Shown here one piece after another: positions 6,813 to 15,189 of a DNA stretch of 24,791 bases. The notes beneath the pieces were generated by a model. The model saw only the letters and a list, made by a program, of their open reading frames with translations, searched no databases and was not told where the DNA came from. Each line of letters begins with the position of its first letter. The first letter of the stretch is position 1. Source of the DNA: Oscillospiraceae bacterium UBA4632 (GTDB taxonomy: Bacteria; Bacillota; Clostridia; Oscillospirales; Oscillospiraceae). The position numbers and the translations under genes were made by a program. The DNA lies in assembly GCA_002405995.1 (NCBI GenBank), contig DHMW01000042.1, positions 1-24,791 of the forward strand, in the 5' to 3' direction.

Positions 6813-8550
6813 GCGCACCGGCGGCATCGAGGCGGTCCTTCTCTCTGCCGAGCGCCCTACAGCGGAGCAGGAGAAGCGCTTCCTTGCGTTTTTACGTGAA
6901 AAATACGGCGAAGGCGCTACGCTGGCGTGGCGCGAGAGCGGCGATTACCCCGGCGGCTTCCGGCTGGAGGTTGGCGCGGAGGTATACGACTGGAGCGCCG
7001 AGGGGCGGCTGCGGCAGTTCCGCGACGCGCTGGAGAGGCTTGCCGCGGCGGAGGGCGACGTCATCCCGCTGCTGAAGGAGACGGTGCTTTCCTGGACGCC
7101 GAAGGCGCTTGCGCAGGAGATCGGCACGGTGCTTGCCGTGGGCGACGGTATCGCCCGCGTGGACGGGCTCCCCGGCGCCGCCTACGGCGAGATCCTGCTC
7201 TTCGAGGGCGGCGTGCGCGGCATGGTGCAGGACCTTTCGGAGGAAAGCGTGGGCTGCATCCTGTTTGACGGCGATGCTTCCGTCAGCGCCGGCGGCACGG
7301 TGCGCCGCACCGGGCGCACGGCGGGCGTGCCCGTGGGGGAGGGCTTCCTCGGGCGCGTGGTGAACGCGCTGGGCGCGCCCATCGACGGGCGCGGCGAGAT
7401 CCGCGCCGACGGCTACCGGGCGGTGGAAAGCCCCGCGCCCGGCATCATCGACCGTCAGGGCGTCGATACGCCGCTGGAAACGGGCATCCTCTGCATCGAC
7501 TCGATGTTCCCCATCGGGCGCGGCCAGCGCGAGCTCATCATCGGCGACCGCCAGACCGGCAAGACCGCCATCGCGCTCGATACCATCGTCAACCAGCGCG
7601 GCAGGGACGTCATCTGCATCTACGTCGCCATCGGGCAGAAGGCAAGCTCCGTCGCCCAGCTGGAAAAGACGCTGGAGGCGCACGGCGCGATGGATTACAC
7701 CATCATCGTCAACGCCCCGGCGAGCGACCCTGCCCCCTTGCAGTACATCGCGCCCTACGCGGGCTGCGCCATGGGCGAATACTTTATGAACAAGGGGCGC
7801 GACGTGCTGATCGTCTACGACGATCTTTCCAAGCACGCCATCGCCTACCGCGCCATGAGCCTGCTGCTCGAGCGCTCGCCGGGGCGCGAGGCGTACCCGG
7901 GCGACGTATTCTATCTGCACTCCCGCCTGCTCGAGCGCGCAGCGCACCTGAGCGCGGAGAAGGGCGGCGGCAGCCTTACGGCGCTGCCGATCGTAGAGAC
8001 GCAGTCGGGCGACGTGTCGGCGTACATCCCGACGAATGTGATCTCCATCACGGACGGGCAGCTCATCCTGGAGACGAAGCTGTTCTTCTCCGGCCAGCGT
8101 CCGGCGGTCAACGTGGGCCTGTCCGTGTCCCGCGTGGGCGGCGACGCGCAGACCAAAGCCATGAAAAAGGCCGCCAAGACCATCCGCCTTGACCTCTCGC
8201 AGTACCGCGAGATGGAGACGTTCACGCAGTTTTCCAGCGACATGGACGAATCGACCGCGCGGCTGCTGCGCTACGGGCAGGGTCTGATGCAGATGCTGCG
8301 CCAGAAGCAGTATCATCCCTACGAGCAGTATGAGCAGGTCATCCTGCTGGCCGCGGGGCTGGGCCACGCGATGGAAAATATCCCGGCAGAGCAGATCGGG
8401 GACTTTATCCCGCTGCTTTTGCAGCATTTCCGCGAAACGCAGGGCGCGCTGTGCCGCGCCATCCAGCAGAGCGGGCAGCTGAGCGACGAGCAGCACGAGC
8501 GCATCGCCGCGTGCGCGAAGGAATACGCGCAGCAGACGCTGGCGCAGTAA
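6805..8550 (+). CDS. atpA: ATP synthase F1 alpha subunit with fused delta (OSCP) C-terminal domain
   Basis: The protein has 581 residues, against about 500 for ordinary alpha. Walker A GDRQTGKT is at 247-254, about 78 residues later than usual, so the extra length is all N-terminal. Residues 8-79 match the C-terminal domain of delta in order: IEAVLLSAERPTAEQ, then YPGGFRLEVGAEVYDWSAEG and RLRQF, equivalent to the delta pattern SA..L...Q, GG, R.GD.V.D.S..GRL. From about residue 82 (AEGDVIPLLKETVLSW) the normal alpha N-terminal helix resumes, then GTVLAVGDGIARV and a full alpha. SVSRVGG and the remaining alpha motifs are intact, so it should be functional. The ATG at 6805 has CGGAG five bases upstream and overlaps atpF, which suggests a stable natural arrangement rather than an assembly error. 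No delta N-terminal domain is encoded here. Confidence 0.92.
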   Translation: MAERTGGIEAVLLSAERPTAEQEKRFLAFLREKYGEGATLAWRESGDYPGGFRLEVGAEVYDWSAEGRLRQFRDALERLAAAEGDVIPLLKETVLSWTPKALAQEIGTVLAVGDGIARVDGLPGAAYGEILLFEGGVRGMVQDLSEESVGCILFDGDASVSAGGTVRRTGRTAGVPVGEGFLGRVVNALGAPIDGRGEIRADGYRAVESPAPGIIDRQGVDTPLETGILCIDSMFPIGRGQRELIIGDRQTGKTAIALDTIVNQRGRDVICIYVAIGQKASSVAQLEKTLEAHGAMDYTIIVNAPASDPAPLQYIAPYAGCAMGEYFMNKGRDVLIVYDDLSKHAIAYRAMSLLLERSPGREAYPGDVFYLHSRLLERAAHLSAEKGGGSLTALPIVETQSGDVSAYIPTNVISITDGQLILETKLFFSGQRPAVNVGLSVSRVGGDAQTKAMKKAAKTIRLDLSQYREMETFTQFSSDMDESTARLLRYGQGLMQMLRQKQYHPYEQYEQVILLAAGLGHAMENIPAEQIGDFIPLLLQHFRETQGALCRAIQQSGQLSDEQHERIAACAKEYAQQTLAQ

Positions 8551-8581
8551 AACGGCAGCACCGTGAGAGGGGAGGGGCGCC

Positions 8582-9479
8582 ATGTCCGGCATGAAGGAGA
8601 TCCGCGAGCACATCGCGGGCGTCAAGAGCACGCAGAAGGTCACAAACGCCATGTACCTCATCGCCTCGACCAAGATGCGGCGGGCGAAGGAGGAGCTTGA
8701 AAAAACGCGCCCGTTCTTCACCGCCCTCTCCGGCGAGATCGAGCGCATCTTCCAGTGCGCCGGCGAGATCGAAAGCCCATACTTTTTCAAGGGCGACGCC
8801 GACGATGACACGCAGGACGGCACCTATGCCTATGTCGTCGTCACGGCGGACCGCGGGCTTGCGGGCGCATACAATCAGAACGTTATTCAGGAAACGCTGC
8901 GGCGGCTGAAAAAGCATCCCAACAGCCGCCTTTTCGTCGTGGGCAGCAATGGGCGGAAGTTTTTCTCGGGCCACGGCGTACCGGTGGAAAAGAGCTTTCT
9001 TTACACGGCGCAGAACCCGTCGCTCCGGCGCGCGCGCGAGGTCGCGGCGCTGCTGCTGGACCTCTACGACAGGCGGGAGATCACCAAGCTCTTTGTGATC
9101 TACACCGACGTTGTCAACAGCGTGGAGATGCACGTGCGCACGGCGCGGCTGCTGCCGCTGGAAAGCGAGCGCTTTCTCCCTGCGCAGGAAAGGGAGCATC
9201 CGCGGCGCATCCGCTTTGAGCCGTCCGCCGAGGCGGTGCTGGCGAGCATTGTGCCGGCGTATGCGGCGGGCTTTCTGTACGCGGCGGTGGTGGACAGCTT
9301 CTGCGCCGAGCAGAATGCCCGCGCCGCGGCGATGGATGCCGCCAACCAGAACGAGGAGGAGCTGCTGCGCGAGCTGACGCTTGCATACAACCACGAGCGG
9401 CAGGGCGCCATCACGCGCGAGATTACGGAGGTCTCCGCCGGCGCAAAGAGCAGGGAGCATCACGGAAAGGAGGCGCAGC

Positions 9480-9493
<14 letters not shown>
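8582..9493 (+). CDS. atpG: ATP synthase F1 gamma subunit
   Basis: At 303 residues it is slightly longer than usual (about 285). The N-terminal helix (KEIREHIAGVKSTQKVTNAM, then IASTKMRRA) and the C-terminal helix (ELTLAYNHERQGAITREI) form the central coiled coil that turns inside the alpha-beta ring. The middle domain has VVTADRGLAGAYN. GAGAGGGGAGGG precedes the ATG. The 3' end overlaps atpD by 14 bases. The basic/histidine tail after the coiled coil (about 287-303) is a small extension encoded over the atpD ribosome site and start. Confidence 0.94.
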
Positions 9494-10882
<1,389 letters not shown>

Positions 10883-10883
<1 letters not shown>

Positions 10884-11290
10884 TGAACGCCTTTCATCTC
10901 AGCGTGCTGACTGCGGAGCGCGTGTTTTACGATGGGCCGTGCCAGTCGCTCATGGTACCGACGCTCGACGGGCTGTACGGCGTGCTGGCGCACCACGAAA
11001 ACGTGGTCATCGCCATCATCCCCGGCACGATGACGCTGCGCACGGAGTCGGGCGGGGAGCAGATCGCCGCCGTGAGCGAGGGGCTGCTGAAAATGGAGAA
11101 CAACGAGGCGCTGCTGCTGGTGGACACCGCGGAGCGCCCCGAGGAGATCGACCTGCGCCGCGCCGAGGAAACGGCGGCGCACGCGAAGGAGGAGCTGGCG
11201 GAAAAGCTCAGCGCGCAGGAGCATGCGCTCGCCACGGCGCGCATGGCGCGCGCCATCAGCCGCGCGGCGGTAAAGCGCAGGGGAAAATGA
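10883..11290 (+). CDS. atpC: ATP synthase F1 epsilon subunit
   Basis: This 135-residue protein has the N-terminal beta-sandwich (FHLSVLTAERVFYDG through AAVSEGLLKMENNEALLLVD) and a complete C-terminal helical hairpin (about 88-135: RPEEIDLRRAEETAAH onward), the part that can inhibit ATP hydrolysis. A GTG three bases earlier (10880) is a possible alternative start; the ATG overlapping the atpD stop by one base is preferred, with GGGGAAG upstream. It is the last gene of the operon, followed by a strong terminator. Confidence 0.93.
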
Positions 11291-11320
11291 CGCGCCGCTC
11301 CCACATAGCTTCGGTCAAAT

Positions 11321-11360
11321 AAAGGACAGGACCCTCTTTTTCGGGAGGGTCCTGTCCTTT
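11321..11360. terminator. Bidirectional terminator between atpC and the VanW-family gene
   Basis: A perfect 16-pair stem (11321-11336 with 11345-11360) with an eight-base loop has A-rich and T-rich ends on both strands. It lies between two convergent genes and can end both transcripts. Confidence 0.9.
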
Positions 11361-11383
11361 TCGCTGCCCTGCGCGGGGAGCGG

Positions 11384-13240
11384 TCAGTCCGTATTCTTCA
11401 GCCAGCCCGGCATTTCCTGCTCCGGCGTCTCTGCCGCCGTACCGGCGCCGGCGGCGGGCACGTCAGGCGACGGGTCGAACGGCGCATCGGGCGAATCCGG
11501 CGTGCTGGGCGTCGCCGTGCCGGAGTCGGACGGCGCCGATGCCGCAGACTTGCCGACGAGCACAATGCGGTTGCGCGCCTTGTAGTTGCTGCTTGCCTCA
11601 AACGTGGACGAGATCAGCTTGCCGTCGCCGGAGTAGACGCTGCGGTAGGTCTTGACCCTGTAGCCGGTGTAGGCGGTCTGCTCCACCTTGCGCTCGCCCG
11701 GGGCGAGCTCGTCGGTCTCGACGATCTCCTCCTCGAAGGGGATGGTCTCGAGCATCTCCGTCCTGATCTTGACGTAGGAGTCATCGGTCTTAGTGCCCAG
11801 GAGCGTGACCTTGATGTAATCCTTCTTGTTCTGCGTGAAGAACTCCGCGCGGACCTTGATGGGATAGAGCGTGTTGTTGCGGAACTCGAACTCCGGCCCG
11901 CCCTCGGCGACCGTGGCGTCCAGCCCCAGCCCGATGTAATCGGAGGCAAAGCCGTGGTTCGTGCGCTGCACGATCTCAAGATCGGCATAGAGCGCGGCGG
12001 CATAGAGCGTAGAGCTGGCCTGGCACGCGCCGCCGCCGACCATATCGACGGTCTTGCCCTTGAGGTAGCCGGGTGCGGGGGAATAGCCGTTCGCCGCCGT
12101 GAAGGGCGTGACGAGCGGGCTGTACTTCATCGTCTCGCCGGGGTTGATGACGTAGCCGTCGATGCGCGAGGCGGTGAGCTGCACATTCTTGTGGCGGCCC
12201 GGCGCGCCGCCGACCCTGGTGGTGTAGGAGCTCAGCTCGTCGCGGAAGAGGACCTCGCGAAGCTGTTCGGCCGTAACGTCCGGCAGCTCGACCGACGCCT
12301 TGACGGTGAAGGTCTCGCCCGGGGCGGCGGCGTCATAGGCGGACTGAAGGTCCGCAAGCGTGAACGCTGCGCCCGCGCGCCCGGGGATGATGCTGTCGGT
12401 CTCGGCGTCGTAAGCCGCGTTGGCCTTCTGCCCGACGATCGACTCGCGCGCGGCGGCCAGATCGACCGTCTGCGCGGGGACCGGCGCATAGACCGCGTCC
12501 TCGTCCGTGCCGCCGTCCAGGATCACCTGGATCGGATATCCTCCGCCGAAATACGAGCTGCGCAGCGCCGCCAGGATCGCGCTGTCCGCGCGGTCCCGGT
12601 CGGTCACATGGCGGCCGTCCTTGGGCTTTGTGACGCTGACCCTGCCGTCCTCGGTCACGCTGATGGAGAATTCCACCGGCTCGCACTCCAGCGCGCGGCG
12701 CACCTCCTGCGAAAGCTCCGCCAGCGAAGCCTCCGCATCGCCGCCGATGGAGATCGATACCTCCTGCGGCCTGACGAGCGCGCGGAGATACTTCGCGCCC
12801 GATACGAGAAGATCGTCGGTGCAGCCGTAGAGCTGGTACATGGCGTCGGCATAGCGCGCGCAGTCGAACGTGTCCGGCACTCTGTCGAGGTCCACGCTTG
12901 CGACCACATCCTTGTCGTTGCCGTTCAGCGCGACAAAGACGACCTGTGAACCGCGCGCTTCGATGATCCTGCCGGAAAGGCAGTCCGCCGCCTCCTGCTG
13001 CGTCATGCCGCCGTAATTGACGCCGCCGAGCATCACGTTGGGGTAGATGCGCTGGCTGGCCGACACCCACGCGCCAAGCCCCAGATAGGCCGCCGCCAGC
13101 ACGCAGACGGTGATGAGCAGGGCCTTCCAGCCCCTGCCGCTCCTCTGGCGCGCCGCGCCCTCCTGCGCTTCGGAGGACATCAGGCGCTTGCCGCCCCTTT
13201 TGTGCTTCTTTTCTTCCAAGGCACCGGAATTTTCGTCCAT
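11384..13240 (-). CDS. VanW-family membrane-anchored cell wall protein with G5-like domain
   Basis: This 618-residue protein has a basic cytoplasmic N-terminus, one membrane helix (about 39-60) and an extracytoplasmic part. Two repeats of the putative peptidoglycan-binding type (about 75-330) come first. The VanW domain (about 340-470) contains TTRVGGAPGRHKNVQLTA, INPGETMKYS, GGGACQASSTLYAAAL and NHGFASDYIGLGLDATV. A G5-like beta domain (about 500-563) follows, then a Pro/Ser/Asp-rich tail (565-618). VanW proteins sit next to vancomycin-resistance genes in some strains, but most, as here, are stand-alone wall proteins of unknown activity. The start is ATG at 13240 with AGGAGGAGCC upstream; the longer frame to 13288 covers the promoter. 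Confidence 0.87.
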   Translation of the reverse strand: MDENSGALEEKKHKRGGKRLMSSEAQEGAARQRSGRGWKALLITVCVLAAAYLGLGAWVSASQRIYPNVMLGGVNYGGMTQQEAADCLSGRIIEARGSQVVFVALNGNDKDVVASVDLDRVPDTFDCARYADAMYQLYGCTDDLLVSGAKYLRALVRPQEVSISIGGDAEASLAELSQEVRRALECEPVEFSISVTEDGRVSVTKPKDGRHVTDRDRADSAILAALRSSYFGGGYPIQVILDGGTDEDAVYAPVPAQTVDLAAARESIVGQKANAAYDAETDSIIPGRAGAAFTLADLQSAYDAAAPGETFTVKASVELPDVTAEQLREVLFRDELSSYTTRVGGAPGRHKNVQLTASRIDGYVINPGETMKYSPLVTPFTAANGYSPAPGYLKGKTVDMVGGGACQASSTLYAAALYADLEIVQRTNHGFASDYIGLGLDATVAEGGPEFEFRNNTLYPIKVRAEFFTQNKKDYIKVTLLGTKTDDSYVKIRTEMLETIPFEEEIVETDELAPGERKVEQTAYTGYRVKTYRSVYSGDGKLISSTFEASSNYKARNRIVLVGKSAASAPSDSGTATPSTPDSPDAPFDPSPDVPAAGAGTAAETPEQEMPGWLKNTD

Positions 13241-13278
13241 TTCGGCTCCTCCTATGCTTCCATCGGTTTTGTCCGTCC

Positions 13279-13287
13279 AGTATAGCA
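13279..13287 (-). promoter_or_regulatory. Extended -10 promoter element for the VanW-family gene
   Basis: TGC followed by TATACT reads on the minus strand about 40 bases before the start codon, in an AT-rich patch. I see no convincing -35 element. Confidence 0.45.
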
Positions 13288-13340
13288 TATATTTTGAAAA
13301 AAAGCATCACAAAACGGTTACAAAGAAGGGCCTTTTTCCG

Positions 13341-14159
13341 TTATCCCGCCTGCCCTGCGCGGCGGGGGATGCGGATGGTCATGCGGATCTCGTCCTCCGT
13401 GTCCTCGCGCTGTACGTCGGCGTTCACGCCCGCGCGCTGCATCACGCCGAGCGAGCGGCGGATGGTGTTGAGAAAAATGCGCACGTCCTTGATGATATAG
13501 GACGGCGTGCGCGGCGGGGGCGTTTTCTGCCTGCTTTTGAGCAGCTGCTCGATGTATGCCTCGCTCTGCGCGACGTTATAGCCGCGCGCGATGATGGCGT
13601 TCAGCGCGCGCAGGCGGTCCTCCTCGTCCGAAAGGCGCAGCAGCGCGCGGGCGTGGCGCTCGGACAGGGAGTGTCCGCGCAGCAGGCGCGCGCAGTCGGG
13701 GGAAAGGCGCAGCAGCCGCAGCTTGTTGGCGATGGCGGACTGCGACCGGCCGAGCCTTTCCGCCGCCTGCTCCTGCGAAAGCCCGTAGGAGGCGATGAGC
13801 CTTGCGATGGCGGCGGCCTCCTCAAAATAGTGCAGGTCGCTGCGCTGAAGATTTTCGATGAGCGCGAGCAGCGCGCTCTCCTCCTCGCTCGAGCGGGCGA
13901 GCAGGCACGGCACCTCGCTGAGCCCTGCGAGCCTTGCCGCGCGCAGGCGGCGCTCGCCCGCGATCAGCTCGTAGCCCTGCTCGCCGCGCCGCACGGTCAG
14001 CGGCTGCAATATCCCGTAGCGGCGGATGCTCTCGCTCAGCTCGCGCAGGGCGGCCTCGTCGAAGCAGCGGCGCGGCTGATTGGGGTTGGGGCGCAGGCTG
14101 TCCACGGACAGGTAAAGGACGCGCTGCGGAAAAAAGGGATGTTTTCCTGTCATTTCCAT
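13341..14159 (-). CDS. noc: Noc-like nucleoid occlusion protein (ParB/Spo0J family)
   Basis: This 272-residue protein has the ParB N-terminal CTP-binding domain (LRPNPNQPRR, GYELIAGERRLRAARLAG, ALIENLQR; about 20-110) and the helix-turn-helix domain (LSQEQAAERLGRSQSAIANKLRLL, about 125-150; SERHARALLRL). The C-terminal part (DVRIFLNTIRRSLGVMQRAG then DEIRMTIRIPRR) resembles B. subtilis Noc more than Spo0J/ParB. Noc binds DNA and membrane and keeps division away from the nucleoid. B. subtilis Noc has an N-terminal amphipathic helix before the ParB core; here the first 15 residues (MEMTGKHPFFPQRVL) are short, so membrane binding is uncertain. AAAAGGAGGGG precedes the ATG. No parA, parB or rsmG is nearby. 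Confidence 0.8.
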   Translation of the reverse strand: MEMTGKHPFFPQRVLYLSVDSLRPNPNQPRRCFDEAALRELSESIRRYGILQPLTVRRGEQGYELIAGERRLRAARLAGLSEVPCLLARSSEEESALLALIENLQRSDLHYFEEAAAIARLIASYGLSQEQAAERLGRSQSAIANKLRLLRLSPDCARLLRGHSLSERHARALLRLSDEEDRLRALNAIIARGYNVAQSEAYIEQLLKSRQKTPPPRTPSYIIKDVRIFLNTIRRSLGVMQRAGVNADVQREDTEDEIRMTIRIPRRAGQAG

Positions 14160-14230
14160 GGTTTTCCCCTCCTTTTTCCTCTATTTTACGCGCCGGGGCG
14201 CGCGAAAAAGGGCGAAACGGGGGAATGGGG

Positions 14231-14267
14231 AAAAATAAACTGAGGGGGCAGCCGTTCGGCTGCCCCC
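14231..14267 (-). terminator. Rho-independent terminator after the GntR regulator
   Basis: A perfect ten-pair stem (14244-14253 with 14258-14267) with a four-base loop is followed on the minus strand by TCAGTTTATTTTT. It separates the regulator from noc. Confidence 0.88.
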
Positions 14268-14274
14268 CGGGAGA

Positions 14275-15051
14275 TCAGTCCACCGTGCGCATGAAGCTCG
14301 TCGCGCCCTTCTGGAATCTGACGTCCAGCTTTACGCGGTCGGCGCGCATATAGCTCGTGGTGTATTCATAGGTGTGCCCGTTTTCGGTCGTGGCGCGGCG
14401 CTGGTGGAAGAACGCCGCCGACCCCGGCGCGCAGTGCAGCAGCTGCGCCTCGTGCGGCGCGAGCACGACGGCCTCGTAGGTGTCCGACGCGGAGAAGGGG
14501 ATGATGCCCACATGGTAGAGCAGGCTGTAAAAGCTGTGCGTTTCCAGCAGCTCGCGCGTCAGGTTCGGGTAGATGTACTCAGGGTAGTACGAGGTTTCCA
14601 GGATCAGCGGCTCGCCGTCCACATTGCGTACGCGCGTGAAGCGGTAGACCTTCACGTCCGGCTCCAGCCCCATCAGCTCCACGATCCTGGGACTTGGCGT
14701 GATGACTGCGAAGTCCACCAGCGTGGACGACGGCGTCTTGCCCAGCTGGGAAATTTCAGTCGTAAAGGAATACTGCACGCCCTTGCGGCGCGTGTTCGGG
14801 TCGGTGACGAACGTGCCCTTGCCGCGCTTGCGCACGACGTAGCCCTCCTCCTCCAGCGCGCCGATGGCCTGGCGCACCGTGTTGCGGCTGATGTCGTAGG
14901 TGCGGCACAGCTCCGCCTCGCTCGGCAGCAGGTCGCCGACCTTCAGCGCGCCGGCGGTGATGCTGCGCTTGATGATGCCCATCAGCTGGGAGTAGAGCGG
15001 GACCTCGCTGTCCAGCGACAGCGGGTTTTTCAGAATAGGATGTTCTTCCAT
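14275..15051 (-). CDS. GntR-family transcriptional regulator with UTRA domain (HutC type)
   Basis: This 258-residue protein has an N-terminal winged helix (about 18-85: PLYSQLMGIIKRSI, LPSEAELCRTYDISRNTVRQ, EGYVVRKRGKGTFV) and a C-terminal UTRA ligand domain (about 100-250, including VYRFTRVRNVDGEPLILETS and a closing MRADRVKLDVRF). HutC-type regulators sense small metabolites such as sugar phosphates or amino-acid derivatives; the ligand cannot be read from sequence. GGGAGGG precedes the ATG. Two related palindromes flank its own promoter, so it probably represses itself. It is monocistronic, with terminators on both sides and no neighbouring transporter or enzyme, so its regulon must lie elsewhere. 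Confidence 0.9.
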   Translation of the reverse strand: MEEHPILKNPLSLDSEVPLYSQLMGIIKRSITAGALKVGDLLPSEAELCRTYDISRNTVRQAIGALEEEGYVVRKRGKGTFVTDPNTRRKGVQYSFTTEISQLGKTPSSTLVDFAVITPSPRIVELMGLEPDVKVYRFTRVRNVDGEPLILETSYYPEYIYPNLTRELLETHSFYSLLYHVGIIPFSASDTYEAVVLAPHEAQLLHCAPGSAAFFHQRRATTENGHTYEYTTSYMRADRVKLDVRFQKGATSFMRTVD

Positions 15052-15078
15052 GTTGATGCCCTCCCGGGATCATATGTT

Positions 15079-15092
15079 TTGGAATATTCCAA
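15079..15092. promoter_or_regulatory. Putative GntR operator 1
   Basis: TTGGAATATTCCAA is a perfect 14-base palindrome just downstream of the -10 element of the regulator gene, where bound protein would block transcription. Autoregulation is inferred from position. Confidence 0.6.
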
Positions 15093-15121
15093 TTGTACCA
15101 CCAACTTTTGAAATGTTCCAG
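15092..15121 (-). promoter_or_regulatory. Promoter of the GntR gene with putative operator 2
   Basis: On the minus strand TACAAT (15092-15097) with TGG before it forms an extended -10; a weak TGGAAC sits 17 bases further upstream. TTGAAATGTTCCAG at 15108-15121 is an imperfect copy of operator 1, centred 29 bases away and overlapping the -35 region. Confidence 0.5.
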
Positions 15122-15140
15122 TACATATTTCTGCTTTTCT

Positions 15141-15180
15141 TATGACAAAACGGAGGGGAATTCCCCTCCGTTTCGTCATA
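15141..15180 (-). terminator. Terminator after blaR1
   Basis: An 18-pair stem (15141-15158 with 15163-15180) closes on a four-base loop. Its single imperfect pair becomes a G-U pair only in the minus-strand RNA, which fits use by blaR1. The core GGAGGGG/CCCCTCC is followed by GTTTTG. Confidence 0.75.
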
Positions 15181-15189
15181 GCCCGCATT

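Noticed and set aside
5250..6827. Minus-strand frame of 525 codons across atpB-atpE-atpF
   Set aside because: A shadow of the ATP synthase genes; composition is dominated by His, Arg and Gln.
6892..8823. Minus-strand frame of 643 codons across the alpha and gamma genes
   Set aside because: Antisense to conserved ATP synthase motifs and without any recognisable domain.
11384..13240. VanW gene as part of a vancomycin-resistance cluster
   Set aside because: No vanH, vanA/B, vanX, vanS or vanR neighbour is present; the gene stands alone between noc and the ATP synthase locus.
15141..15180. Long hairpin as a riboswitch of the GntR gene
   Set aside because: It lies upstream of the GntR promoter and directly after the blaR1 stop, so it is better read as the blaR1 terminator.
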